Source of the DNA: Prochilodus magdalenae
Taxonomy: Eukaryota; Chordata; Actinopteri; Characiformes; Prochilodontidae
Assembly: GCA_024036415.1 (NCBI GenBank)
Contig: JAMWET010000636.1
Coordinates: forward strand, 1-64,000
Length of the DNA: 64,000 nucleotides
Reading direction: 5' to 3'
The position numbers were made by a program, and so were the translations under genes. Positions 46,045-56,240 of this stretch are shown here, in pieces (the first letter of the stretch is position 1; the number at the start of each line of letters is the position of its first letter). The notes beneath the pieces are model-generated. The model ran no database searches and was not told the DNA's origin. It saw nothing but the letters and a program-made list of their open reading frames with translations.

Positions 46045-46249
46045 AGAGACTGGAGGCTGGGGGTGGCTGAAGATGTTGAGGGTTACTGAAGCAGATGTCT
46101 GTGTTGAAATCTGATCCCCATGGCCTACGTCAGTGGAGCTTTTCTAGCTTTGTGTACAGCGTAGTGGTTTTTCTTGATAAGCCAACCCACGAAAGAGAGA
46201 CACTGCTTCCTAATTGGTCCTTTCTAGAGTGGGTGTGATTCACCTGATT

Positions 46250-47085
46250 TTACTGCTTTTTTTTTCTTTTATTCTTTCTTTTTTTCACATTTCCTGTGAC
46301 CTTTTAAGAAGGGCTCACACAGGGTACTGAGTGATGCCACCACTTCACAGTTCCTTGAAACACAATGTTTAGAGATTTGTGAGTGTGATTAACACAGTGT
46401 GATTAACAGAGTCATCACACTGTGTGGGTTCTCTCCTGAATGAGGAGTTCTGTCTAGAACCTTTACTATGATGTGGAAGTCATTTTAAATGGGTTCTTTA
46501 GGAAATCTGAAAGGTTTTTAGGGAGACTACAGAGATTATCCTATGTACCCCTATATGTTTAAGGCTTTAGTCAGGTAATAGCGAAGAAAATAAACAAGAA
46601 CCCAAAAGATGAGCTAGTTCTTGAACCCCTCAGCTGAGTATGATGTTTCAGGGGAGGTAAATCAGTGAACTGCTCAGGAATCCAGCCGTATGGGTCTACT
46701 GTTAAACACATGTGCTTTACATGGGACAAAGAAGCTTTGCCTTAAGTGGTTGTGTGATCAGCCGAATGATGCAGCTTAACATAAGTAAGCCGTTGGGATT
46801 CCTGAGCTGAGCTTTAATGTGTGACGTTGTATGACTATAGTCCAGTCTCAGTTACTGATGGTGTGGTTTGAGCTGCAGGGCCTCATTGTGGGTTTCCTGT
46901 TTCTGCATGTCTGAGTTGCTGCTGAGCTCTCAAAGACACACCTCTATCTGATCTTACACTCAGCCACTGTTCCACTCTCACCAGAGCATGTATGTTCGAG
47001 TTTGTTATTGGATACATTAACTACCACACTGACCTTATTATTATTATTATTATTGTTATTGTTATTATTATTATTATGTGAGCCC
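46250..47085. repeat. Low-complexity tracts upstream of M4
   Basis: A T-rich tract at 46255-46290 and an ATT trinucleotide microsatellite at about 47034-47077, whose translation gives an artefactual polyleucine frame. No exon is seen between them. Confidence 0.8.
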
Positions 47086-48155
47086 ATTGCTTACATTAAA
47101 AGGCATTCAAGATTTAGGAAACTGGTCCAAGATGACTGTCTAAAGAAGAGCAAGCAATGGCCTTCATGGGTTCTGATCTGTGTGTGGTGTAACTGAGCTG
47201 GAGGATGTCGGTGTGTATGTGCCTCTGTGTGTTTTGGCTTTCTCAGAAACTGAAAGTTTTGTCTGTTAGTCTCTGCACCTTTAACAGGCAGACGTTACTA
47301 ACCACAGATGTTTCCATGGCTGTGTGACTCTGTGTGTGGTTCAGATCAAGTAACATTTGAACAGTTTAATTTACCAGTTTGGTTTTCTTCATTGTACTGA
47401 ACTGTAACTGTATATTAAACTTGCTTATTTATAAGATACTTATGAAGTCAGATTCTATGTTAGTGTAACCATGGCTACCATGTGGCTCAGTGTAGTTGAT
47501 GCATATAAGGACATGAAAATGTATAAACCAGAAATCAGCATACCAAACTCAGTTTACATCCCTTTAACTAGGCCTGTATGTTGTATCTACACAGTGCAGA
47601 TCATGAGTGAGATCAGTGAGTAGAGGTGGTCTGGGGTGCTCTGAACTGCAGGGCCTCACTGTGGGTTTCCTGTTTATGCACATATGAACTTTGATGCTGG
47701 GAGCTCTCAGGCCCACAGTCTTAGGTGAGTGTGTAAGTGAGAGAGTGGATGAGTGTGTATGAAGACTATGACAGTGCCTGACCATTTCACGTGTGTGGTC
47801 GGCACAGACAACAGATGTTTTCATCACAATGTAGTACAGAAAACAACCTGCCACCTGCAGAACCGTATCTCCCCTGGTTTATTTCATTGCACTGAAAGCT
47901 GACTGATACTAAAACATAAACTCAGGCTCCTATTACAGCAGCACATCCAGCTCACTCACAGACTGCTTACTCATATGTAGATAAAAGGACTCAACAAACA
48001 GACCCCAGATCAGTGTCTCCACTTTAACCAGGCCTGAAACTCCCGTCTACACAGTACAGAGCAGGTCTGAGATCAGTCAGAACAGGGGTCTGTGAACTCT
48101 GGGCTCTGAGGTGCTCATTGCTGGCAAGGCCTCATTGTGGGTTTCCTGTTCTAGA
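46830..48155 (-). repeat. Upstream family repeats 5' of M4
   Basis: Three reverse copies: cores near 46875-46905, 47648-47675 and 48125-48153, each preceded by CTGCAGGGCCTCA or a variant. The partner CTAACCACAGATGTTTCC is at 47299-47316 and a worn version (GACAACAGATGTTTTC) is near 47807. They persist although the gene they precede is dead. Confidence 0.65.
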
Positions 48156-48479
48156 CTCTCAGGGTTGGAGGAGGAGGTGGAGGAGGGGTCTGAGTGTGCT
48201 TTACTGTGTTTTAAAGACTGTGAGAGGACACCAGTATGCAGTGATCTCCATGCTGTAAGTGGAAGGCTTCAAATTAATCTAAACTCTGAAAATGAAAGAG
48301 GCCACTGACTCAAATGGGGAGAGGGCATGTAGGTCACCAGCTGCTCCACACATGAAGACAGTGAACACCTTCCACACGCTAATGACACTACACAGGAACA
48401 TGCTACAACACTGAATACACCTCATTTAAATGAACAAAGATCAACAACTAAAACAACAAACTCTCATTTTTAACAAAGG

Positions 48480-49600
48480 GTGTGGAGCCTGATTGCAGCC
48501 TCTTCTAAAGCCAGCCTGGGTTGTACAGCCATGACCATGCCCCAGGAAAAAAGGGCTGCATGTCTGAGAGGGTGAGCCAATTGGCCATTTTCAAGTGAGC
48601 TTTGGCCACACATTGGATGTTCCTAGCAAGTTGGTGCACTGTTTCGGGATGGTGGGAGAGCTCCTCAGCATACCTGGCTGCATGCATCCTCTCCCTTACT
48701 GACTCAGGGTTCAACTAAAGATCAACTGTGTGGGCTTATTGAGATTGAGCTTGGGTGAACCCAGTTGACTGCTGCAGAGTGGAGCTCATGCTAGCAGGAT
48801 TTGTTAAGACCACTGAATTCAAAAGAGTTTTAAAAGCTCTTAAGAGATGTGATATATAATAGGTTATTAAGCTCATTGTTCAGTAACTCCATTAACACCA
48901 GTGAACACTGGCTGAGGTATTTCTCTTGGTTATCAAGGCATGAATAAAGTTTGGGTCTTCCAGCAGGTCCTGGTGGTGTATAGGATTTGATGCTCTGTAG
49001 TGAGTAAGAGCTATCAAAAGGAAGACGCTTCACCTTCATAGTGTTTATTTACAGTCAGCTGTAATAGTAGATATTAAATATTCAGTTGTAGATTTTTAAA
49101 ACAAATCAAACAGATTTAGGTGTCTCTGTATGAACAGACATCAGTGTATAAACACTATTCAAACTCCTCTCACAGTGGTCCCCCTCAGCACCGCACACCT
49201 GATCAGAGGACGAGAAGGAGAGAGAGCTTATCAATATCTACAGCTATTAATAACTTTGGCTAAATATAAGTCCACTGATCAATAACTACTCATCGGTGAA
49301 TACAACCATCAGTTACTAAGCTATAAACACTACACCTATCAATAACTACACATACCTATAACTACTTCCATCAATAATGACGATCATCAAAAACTACAGC
49401 TATTAGTACTACACCTCTCAGTGACAACTCCAACCAATATTTACAACCCTAAGTAACTACAACTATCATTACATACAACCATCCATAAACCCAGCTGTTA
49501 TGGTTGGGAAGCACATGACATCACGATCATAAATCATTGTTCACTGGGAGAGACGACTATGACAGTTCCACATCTGTATACATGTTCTAGATATTTTATA
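48480..49600. other. 3' side of M5: no tail exon found
   Basis: I searched the minus strand for the conserved tail start (GGTTGGAGGAGATGATGTG type) and found none. A short minus-strand frame at 49039-48830 is open, but has no acceptor, similarity or ITIM. The rest is A/T-rich with tandem CTAC/AATAACTA-like words at 49240-49480. Confidence 0.5.
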
Positions 49601-49623
49601 TTACTACATGAGAGAGAGAGTAC

Positions 49624-50451
49624 CTTTAGATCTCCTTCTGCAGATGCAGTGCACACAGGTGGAGGAGACAACTGAGGAGAGGAGGGCAAACACAGGACAC
49701 ACACTGAGCAGCAGCTTCCAGTAGATTCTACAGTCTAAAGGGGTGGAGGTCATGTCTGTAGTGAGGGAGAGGATAGAACCGAATAAATTAGATCTGCAGA
49801 ACCTTATTTACCAACCTAGAAGACATTTTAACCTGGAACACAATGTTCTTACTGTTTTCTAGATTGAACTTTTGACGGAGACCCAAATCAGAAGAACCAG
49901 TAGGTCAGAATGAACAGACTCACCCAGGAAAGAGAGGAACGTGGTTCTGTTTCCTTCATGATAAACATCTTCTCGGACTCTCTCTCCATTTCTACCTCTT
50001 GTAAACTTCATCTCATGTAGAGCGCAGTAGTACAGGCCCAGGTCTGACTCAGTGATGTTCTCTACCAGCAGGTCAAATGTTCCTTCAGATTTGTTCCACA
50101 CACGGGAGTAATGTGGAGGTGTGGACTCCTTAGTTAAGTGAACGAGAGGAGGTTGATGCTCATTGGAGGGTTTTCTAAACCATGCTATGAAAAATTTACC
50201 CAGCTGAGTACAGTCACAGTAGATGGTGGCATTGTCTCCAGGTTTGACTCTCATCTCCACTATGATTCCAGAGATGCTGTAGATCAAAACACCTGGAACA
50301 CAAAATCAAACCCAGATTAAACAAACATGTACAGAACCAAGATGTTCTGATGGTTCTAGAGTGTCACAAAGTCCACTATGAGATGGAACTGAACACATCT
50401 AGAAGATTACTTACACATGAGAGTGATGAGAGCGACTCTCGATCTCTCCAT
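49624..50451 (-). CDS. M5: V-set immune receptor, tail exons not found
   Basis: Exon 1 (50451-50415) gives MERSRVALITLMC, exon 2 (50292-49924) gives VLIYSISG and a V domain, and exon 3 (49755-49624) gives a short stalk and membrane segment, all in frame and ending in phase 1 with a good GT donor. The V domain has YCDC, IAWFRKPS, ESDLGLYYC and GNRTTFLS. Its CDR3-like loop lacks the extra cysteines of M1-M3 and looks more like P1 and P2. The membrane exon has diverged: CRIYWKLLLSVCPVFALL replaces both CSVCW and CPVC with single-cysteine forms, and the inner end reads HCICRRR. No exon 4 or ITIM tail was found downstream. It could be a short-tailed form, could splice to an unrecognised exon, or could be a gene losing function. 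Confidence 0.7.
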
Positions 50452-50516
50452 CTCAGAGACTGGTGCTGGGGGCTGGTGATGGTGAGGGTCTTTGAAGCGG
50501 ATGTCTGTGCTGAGAT

Positions 50517-50533
50517 CTGATTGGTCCACGTCA
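50517..50533 (-). promoter_or_regulatory. Proximal promoter module of M5
   Basis: TGACG, four bases, CCAATCAG on the gene strand, about 67 bases before the start codon at 50451. Confidence 0.6.
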
Positions 50534-51059
50534 GTGGAACACTTTTCTTTTCCATTATGGCCCACAGCATAGCGGTTAGTCTTGTTGTTCAGAGAGCTTA
50601 CCAATGAGGGAACTGCAGACTGATCACATGATCACTTCCTGACAGGTCACTTCTTAAGATTGTGGTCTTTGGTGTAGACATGTGTTTTAAGATGCTTGTT
50701 CCATTGCTTAGATTCTTTGTACTTAGAGTCAAGGACAACAAATTATGAGCACATCTTTTAATCAGACACAATAACAAAAAGTGCACAGTATCAGTAATCA
50801 GTGCTCCAGTTCTCCTTATTCTAACATCTGGCACCTCACACATCTGGACCCATGAGTTAACTCTCCTACATCAAGTGAGTCCAAGCTGATGCAATACTGG
50901 AAGTGAATCATGACCTGTATTTGTTTATCAGATGATACAGTCAATAACCATTTTTCTACTGCAGTTTGTGTATCTGGTGCCGAAGACAGACTACCATTTG
51001 AATTTCTATAATGTCCACCAGCAGAACAATCATTCACAGGCTGCTTACTAATGAAACAC

Positions 51060-51945
51060 AGACTCCAGATCAGTTTCTTCTTTTTACTCAGGCCTGAAAC
51101 TCCCATCTACACAGTACAGGACAGGTGTGAGATCAGTTGGTACAGAGAGTCAGTGAACAGGGGTCTGAGGTGTTCTGAGCTGCAGGGTCTCATTGTGGGT
51201 TTCCTGTTTTAGAGTGACTGATGTTTGCAGCTCTCAAACTCTCAGGGTTGTGGGGGGTTGGGGAGGCTGCACTAGTGATCACATAACGTGGTCACACATA
51301 TTTGCTACATGTTTATAGATGTGGGTGTAAGTGTGCTTCACCACACTAAAACTTCTTCATCTGAAATAACTGTAGTGTCTGTATTACTCTAAGGACGATT
51401 TCACTCTAGAACTTGTTCCAGACCCAGGTCCGCTTGCTCTGCAAGTTCAGTATGTATGGCCTAGTGTGGATGTGGTTTTGAGCCTGGGTGTAGTCCAGAG
51501 CACTGACCTCTGGTCTTTCTAAAATTGGTGATCTGGGGTTCTCCTCTAGTGAACGCTGGAATGGTCTACTGCAGGTGTGAAAGCTCTTCACTTCTGGATC
51601 TCGGGGGTTGTTATGAGGTTGGTTAATTTCGTAATGTGACTGCTTCAACTTCCTACATTCCTTCCCTGACCAAACTAAGCCGTATAATGGTCCATTGTTA
51701 TCACTGTTATACATCAGTACACATCTAATAAACCACACGGTCACAGGACTGGAGCACAGTCATTGTAAGATCACCTCTGTGGAGTGAGAGCATGTGTTCT
51801 CTAACATATGTTCTAAACCAGGCCTGAACCTCCAGTCTACACAGTACAGAGCAGATGGGAGATCAGTCAGTACAGACAGCCAGTGAACAGGGGCCATGAT
51901 GTGTTCTGAGCTGCAGGGTCTCATTGTGGGTTTCCTGTTGTAGCG
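51060..51945 (-). repeat. Upstream family repeats 5' of M5
   Basis: Two near-complete reverse copies (about 51085-51215 and 51820-51945). Each runs CAGGCCTGAAACTCCCATCT (or variant), ACACAGTACAG, GATCAGT, ACAG, GTGAACAGGGG, GAGCTGCAGGGTCTCATTGT, then GGGTTTCCTGTT. They define the full unit of roughly 120 bases. Confidence 0.75.
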
Positions 51946-52574
51946 TGTCTCTATCTCTGTGTGGGGGAGAAGACTCACACATCACTGTTTATCTGAGTTC
52001 ATACTGACCCACCACACATTTACAACCCTGCTTAAACCTCACCTCATGAGCACCACTACAGTCACCCTGCTATAAGGCCACCAGCTGTAGCATTCTCCAG
52101 TATAGCTGGTTATGGACCCTGAGGATGGATAAGTAAGGCACAGTCCCGGTCCAGTGAGCATTACAAGCAGAAGACAGAAACGTCCGAACACATGGGTTGA
52201 TTTCTGGTCAGTTTACAGGTGGAGTGCAATGATGGTCAGACAAAGATATCAGTGGAACATGCTCTTGATAAAGTCTAATACAGGACAGTAAAGCCTATAG
52301 ACTACAGGCACGTCTGACCAGCTTCAAATGAGTTCATATGCACATGGACAGCAGGTTTAAACGACTGAAGGTGGGAGTAGATGTTTAGGCAGTAGGTGGG
52401 ATGTGGGACAGAATGAGGTATCTTGGGCTGATCTCTACACTACAGACTCTGCTACACTCCTGGCTGGTGAACCTGCTACTGGAGAACCCTTATCCTACAT
52501 ATCATACTCTAACATACCAGATTCAGTAATCAGCTAATGAACTGAGCGTTCCTGAAATGAAGTGTATGTGTTAG

Positions 52575-52790
52575 AACAGGTCAGTGTAGCTCAGGGCGTA
52601 ACAGCACTACTTAAGGTGCCACCACCACATGTGCGAGACTGGGGTTCAAATCCCTGGGTGGCTAAACTGTGCTACACCAATAAGGGTCCTTGGGCAAGAC
52701 CCCTAAAACTACACTGGCCTCCCTGTAATATGATTAGTCACTATCATAGATAAGAGCGTCAGCTAAATGCAATAAATGTAAATGTCAATG
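52575..52790 (+). mobile_element. tRNA-derived SINE
   Basis: GTGTAGCTCAGGGCGTAACA (box A) followed by GGGGTTCAAATCCCT (box B), a CTTGGGCAAGACCC body and a TAAATGCAATAAATGTAAAT repeating tail. This is the textbook structure of a fish tRNA-derived SINE. It lies in the divergent gap between M5 and P4. Confidence 0.8.
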
Positions 52791-53289
52791 TGTCAAGTAG
52801 GTCATTCTCAATCATAAAGAAGGCACAGAGCCCATCACTATCAATCAAGGGTAACTGGCACCACCTATGCTACTTAAGGAGAGGTTTTCCTCAGCTTCAT
52901 TCCCAGCCTTGGAGTGCTGTGTCAAACCTTGTGAGCAGGAGCCTGTCTCCTCAGGACTTCTCGGGATTGCACTCTTATCCCTTTGTTTAGTGTTCTGTTT
53001 GTTTATCTGTCTTTGTTCTGAAGCTCTTCAGCCATTTATCTGCAGCCCGGCTGGTTCTCCAGTCCAAGGCTCTGATGGTACCTTCAAACCCTGAGAGTGT
53101 AGGTTTAAATGAGTGATATCTCTAACTTTCTCTGCACTCCTGATGCCTCTTTCAAATACACATACACAGTATAAACTAGAGTTTAGGCTTAAGCTACTGC
53201 TGAAATACCTCTGATTTGCATCTCCAGCTGGTGTAGACGTCTCAGTACATCAGCCCCAAACAGTTTAAATGCTATGGGTCTGTGTTTGA

Positions 53290-55175
53290 GCACCATGGAC
53301 AGCACCAACAGGCTAACAGAAATGCTAACAGCTCCTGGTGCAGTTTAGAGTGATGAACTGTAGCTCTGTTACCTGATGGGGATCTGAGTGTGTACCAAGT
53401 CTGAGAGTGTAGCTGAACTTCATCAGGACTTCAGTCTCCCTCAGATCTACAGTCTGATTCGTCTTACAAACACAAACACACTGAACTCCATACATGTAAG
53501 AGCACATGCACACTTAACTCCACATCTTCACACAGCTATAATACACACCTGATCTTCATCTGATTCCCCCCTCCAACCCTGAGGGTCTAAAACAGGAAAC
53601 CCACAATGAGACCCTGCAGCTCAGAACACCTCATACCCCTGTTCACTGACTGTCTGTACTGGCTGATCTCACATCTGCTCTGTACTGTGTAGGAGCACTG
53701 TTCAATCCATCATCCAAAAATGGAAAAAGTGTTCTACAACTGCAAACCTACCAAGATATGGCCGTCCACGCAAACTGTCAGATCAAGCAAGGAGAGCACT
53801 GGTCCGAGAAGCAGCTAAGAGGCCCATGGTCACTCTGGAGGAGCTGCACATCCACAGGTCAGGTGGGAGAATCTGTCCACAGGACAACTAAAAGTCCACT
53901 CCACAAATCTGGCTTTTATGTAAGAGTGGCAAGAAGTGGATCATTGTTGAAAGGAAGACCTAAGACATGCCTTGTGCAGTTTGCCACAAGCCATGTAGGG
54001 GACAGAGCAAACATGCAGAAGATGGTGCTGTGATCAGATGACCAAAGTTGAACTTTTTGGCCTAAATGCAAAGCACTGTGTGTGGCTAAAAAGTAACACT
54101 GCTCATCACCCTGAAATAACCATCCCCACTGTGAAACATGGTGGTGGCAGCATCATGCTGTGGGGATGCTTCTTTTCAGCAGGGACAGGGATGCTGGACA
54201 GAGTTCGTGGGAATATGGATGGAGCTAAATACAGCACAATCCTGGAAGAAAACCTGCTGGAGGCTGTAATAGACTTGAGACTGGGACGGAGATTCACCTT
54301 CCAGCAAGACAATGACCCTAAACATACAGCCAGAGCTACAGTGGAATAGTTTAGATCAAACGCTATGCATGTGTTAGAATGGCTCAGTCAAAGTCTTGAC
54401 CTAAATCCCATTGAGCATTTATGGCAAGACATGAACATTGCTATTCACAGATGCTCATCCAACCTGCCTGAGCTTGAGCTGTTTTGCCAAGACGAGTGGG
54501 CAAAATCTCAGTGTCTAGCTGGGCAAAGCTGGTGAAGACGTACCCCAGAAGACTTGCAGTTGTAATTGCAGCCAAAGATGAGTGTACTAAGTATTGATAT
54601 GGGGGGGTGAATACATTTGCATGTCACACTTTTCAGATTTTTATTTGGTTAAAATTTTGAAAACCATGTATCATTTTCGTTCCACTTCACAATTATGTGC
54701 TACATGGTGTGGTCTATCACTAAATATCTCAATAAATACATTTTAATTTGTGGTTGTATGGTGACAGTGTGAAGATTCAGGGGATAGATCACAGGTTAGT
54801 GGAACCATTAAAAAACTGAAACTGGCTCAAAGTTCTTCTGCTCCACACACAGTCATGGAACCTTCTGTGGTGAGTAACAGTCACCTCATAAAGACACAGA
54901 GACAAACAGAAGCTCAGAGCTCACAACACACAACCTGACTTTTTACCACCGAGAACTCTTTTACAGATGGTTATATGTAGCTCATGCTGAGTTTATACAC
55001 ACTGTAGAAATGGAAGTTCAGTTTGTGGTCGTGATGACATTCATCCCCTCATAAATGAGCCTGAGAGACTCAGACATGCACAAACAGGAAACCCACAACG
55101 AGGCCTGCAGCTCAGAACCATGTCAGACCACCTGACACTGACTGTCTTTATTAACTGATCTCAGATCTAACAGGA
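53290..55175 (+). repeat. Upstream family repeats 5' of P4
   Basis: Plus-oriented copies: the CACCATGGACAGC type at about 53290-53420, ACAGGAAACCCACA at about 53592 and again at about 55084, and a RUNX-like CTTCTGTGGTGAGTAAC near 54862. The first ACAGGAAACC copy breaks off at about 53692, where the Tc1 element begins. Confidence 0.65.
53693..54765 (+). pseudogene. 5'-truncated, decayed Tc1 transposon
   Basis: Plus frames read TVQSII and LPRYGRPRKLSDQARRALVR (helix-turn-helix and GRPR region), an LNAKHCVW segment, then [16 protein letters not shown] and [11 protein letters not shown]. These are the canonical Tc1 transposase motifs. Frameshifts, an in-frame TGA near 54031 and TAG stops separate them. 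The left end including the first helix-turn-helix and inverted repeat is missing. The right end near 54735-54765 (TTTTAATTTGTGGTTGTA) matches usual Tc1 termini. Confidence 0.85.
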
Positions 55176-55440
55176 AGTGACTCATTAACATGTAGATGGT
55201 AATTTTCTTAAAGTCACTCTTACTTTCATGAAGGTCGGGTTAATGCTGATGGTAGGGTTTATATGTGGTGTATACCCAATCAAGTATGGACCTCCTTTGT
55301 CAACAAGACACGGAGCAGGCTTGTGGTGGGTCTGTGCTAGCATGGGGTGTGATGGCATGGGTTGAGTTTAGGTGGACAAGTGGACAATCACTTGCAGCCC
55401 TTCATGGACTTCAGGTGTAACAAGCCCTACTTTAGGCTGT
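54960..55440 (+). repeat. Third copy of the repeat-plus-transposase upstream unit
   Basis: Matches 13540-13960 and 21700-22280: a CATGCTGAGTTTATACACAC start, the family repeat at 55084, then transposase debris (GCTGATGGTAGGGTTTATAT, CAACAAGACACGGAGCAGG). The debris is more decayed than at 22120. Confidence 0.6.
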
Positions 55441-56155
55441 AGTAGACTGTGCTCTGTACTGAAAGGTGATGAAACAGGGACCGGACCCCTCTAATCCAGA
55501 CCTCCTGATACATGAGTTTACCTCACCAAGTGGAAACTGAACATGTGGAAAGAGACATAACAGTGAAGTGGCCTGCTACTGGGACTGGGACGGGACCCAG
55601 GAAAGGAAACAGGAAACGACCTTGGAGAACTTATTGAATGTCACAAGAACAGCTGGAGCTCTGCTCACTGAGTGCCCTTACTGACCGACCTGGATCTGCT
55701 ATGGTCACCCTTAACGACAGCAGTGACTTATTTAACTGGTCAAATATTTAACTACACCAAGTTATAGTTCCAGTACAGGGAGCTACGATTGATCCCACTA
55801 AGCTGCAGATTCAGCTTAACACAGGAATCACTGTGTGTTTAGTTTAACCCCCTGGTTTAATGATCTACTCCTTGAGGTCTGGAGACTGCTTAGTGATTTC
55901 TTAGCTTAAGTCCGTCTGATCCAAATAATTTATCAGACATGAAGTGTTAGAACAAGTAGAACAGAGAACTCAGGCCTACAAGGAACCAAACCCAAGCAGT
56001 CCACAGAAGTGTGGTGCAACAGTGGGGCAATAACTAAAGACCGCCCTCTTATGATGTGACCAATCAGACAGCGTTTGCTCAGTGTATACGTCTCTTATTG
56101 GTGAGGGTCTGATTATATATGCACTGAGACGTTATCAAAAATAGAAACGTTCCGC

Positions 56156-56172
56156 TGATGTGGACCAATCAG
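56156..56172 (+). promoter_or_regulatory. Proximal promoter module of P4
   Basis: TGATG (the CRE-like half site with one change), four bases, CCAATCAG at 56165-56172, about 70 bases before the start codon. Confidence 0.55.
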
Positions 56173-56240
56173 ACCACGACACAGACATCCGCTTCAAAGA
56201 CCCTCACCATCGCCCTCCCCACCCAGCTCCAGTCTCTGAG

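Noticed and set aside
47002..47196. Frame with a polyleucine run resembling a signal peptide
   Set aside because: The leucines come from an ATT trinucleotide microsatellite; no family exon or splice site supports it.
48160..48200. Plus-strand GTTGGAGGAGGAGGTGGAGG resembling the start of a tail exon
   Set aside because: The following frame has no ITIM or basic run, and the context matches the reverse upstream repeat and its flank (compare 51230-51260).
48830..49039. Minus-strand frame of 69 codons as the missing M5 tail
   Set aside because: It has no acceptor in the right phase, no ITIM-like tyrosine and no similarity to other tails.
52575..52660. Possible tRNA gene (box A and box B present)
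   Set aside because: No credible cloverleaf could be paired, and the SINE body and TAAATG-type tail follow, so it is a tRNA-derived SINE.
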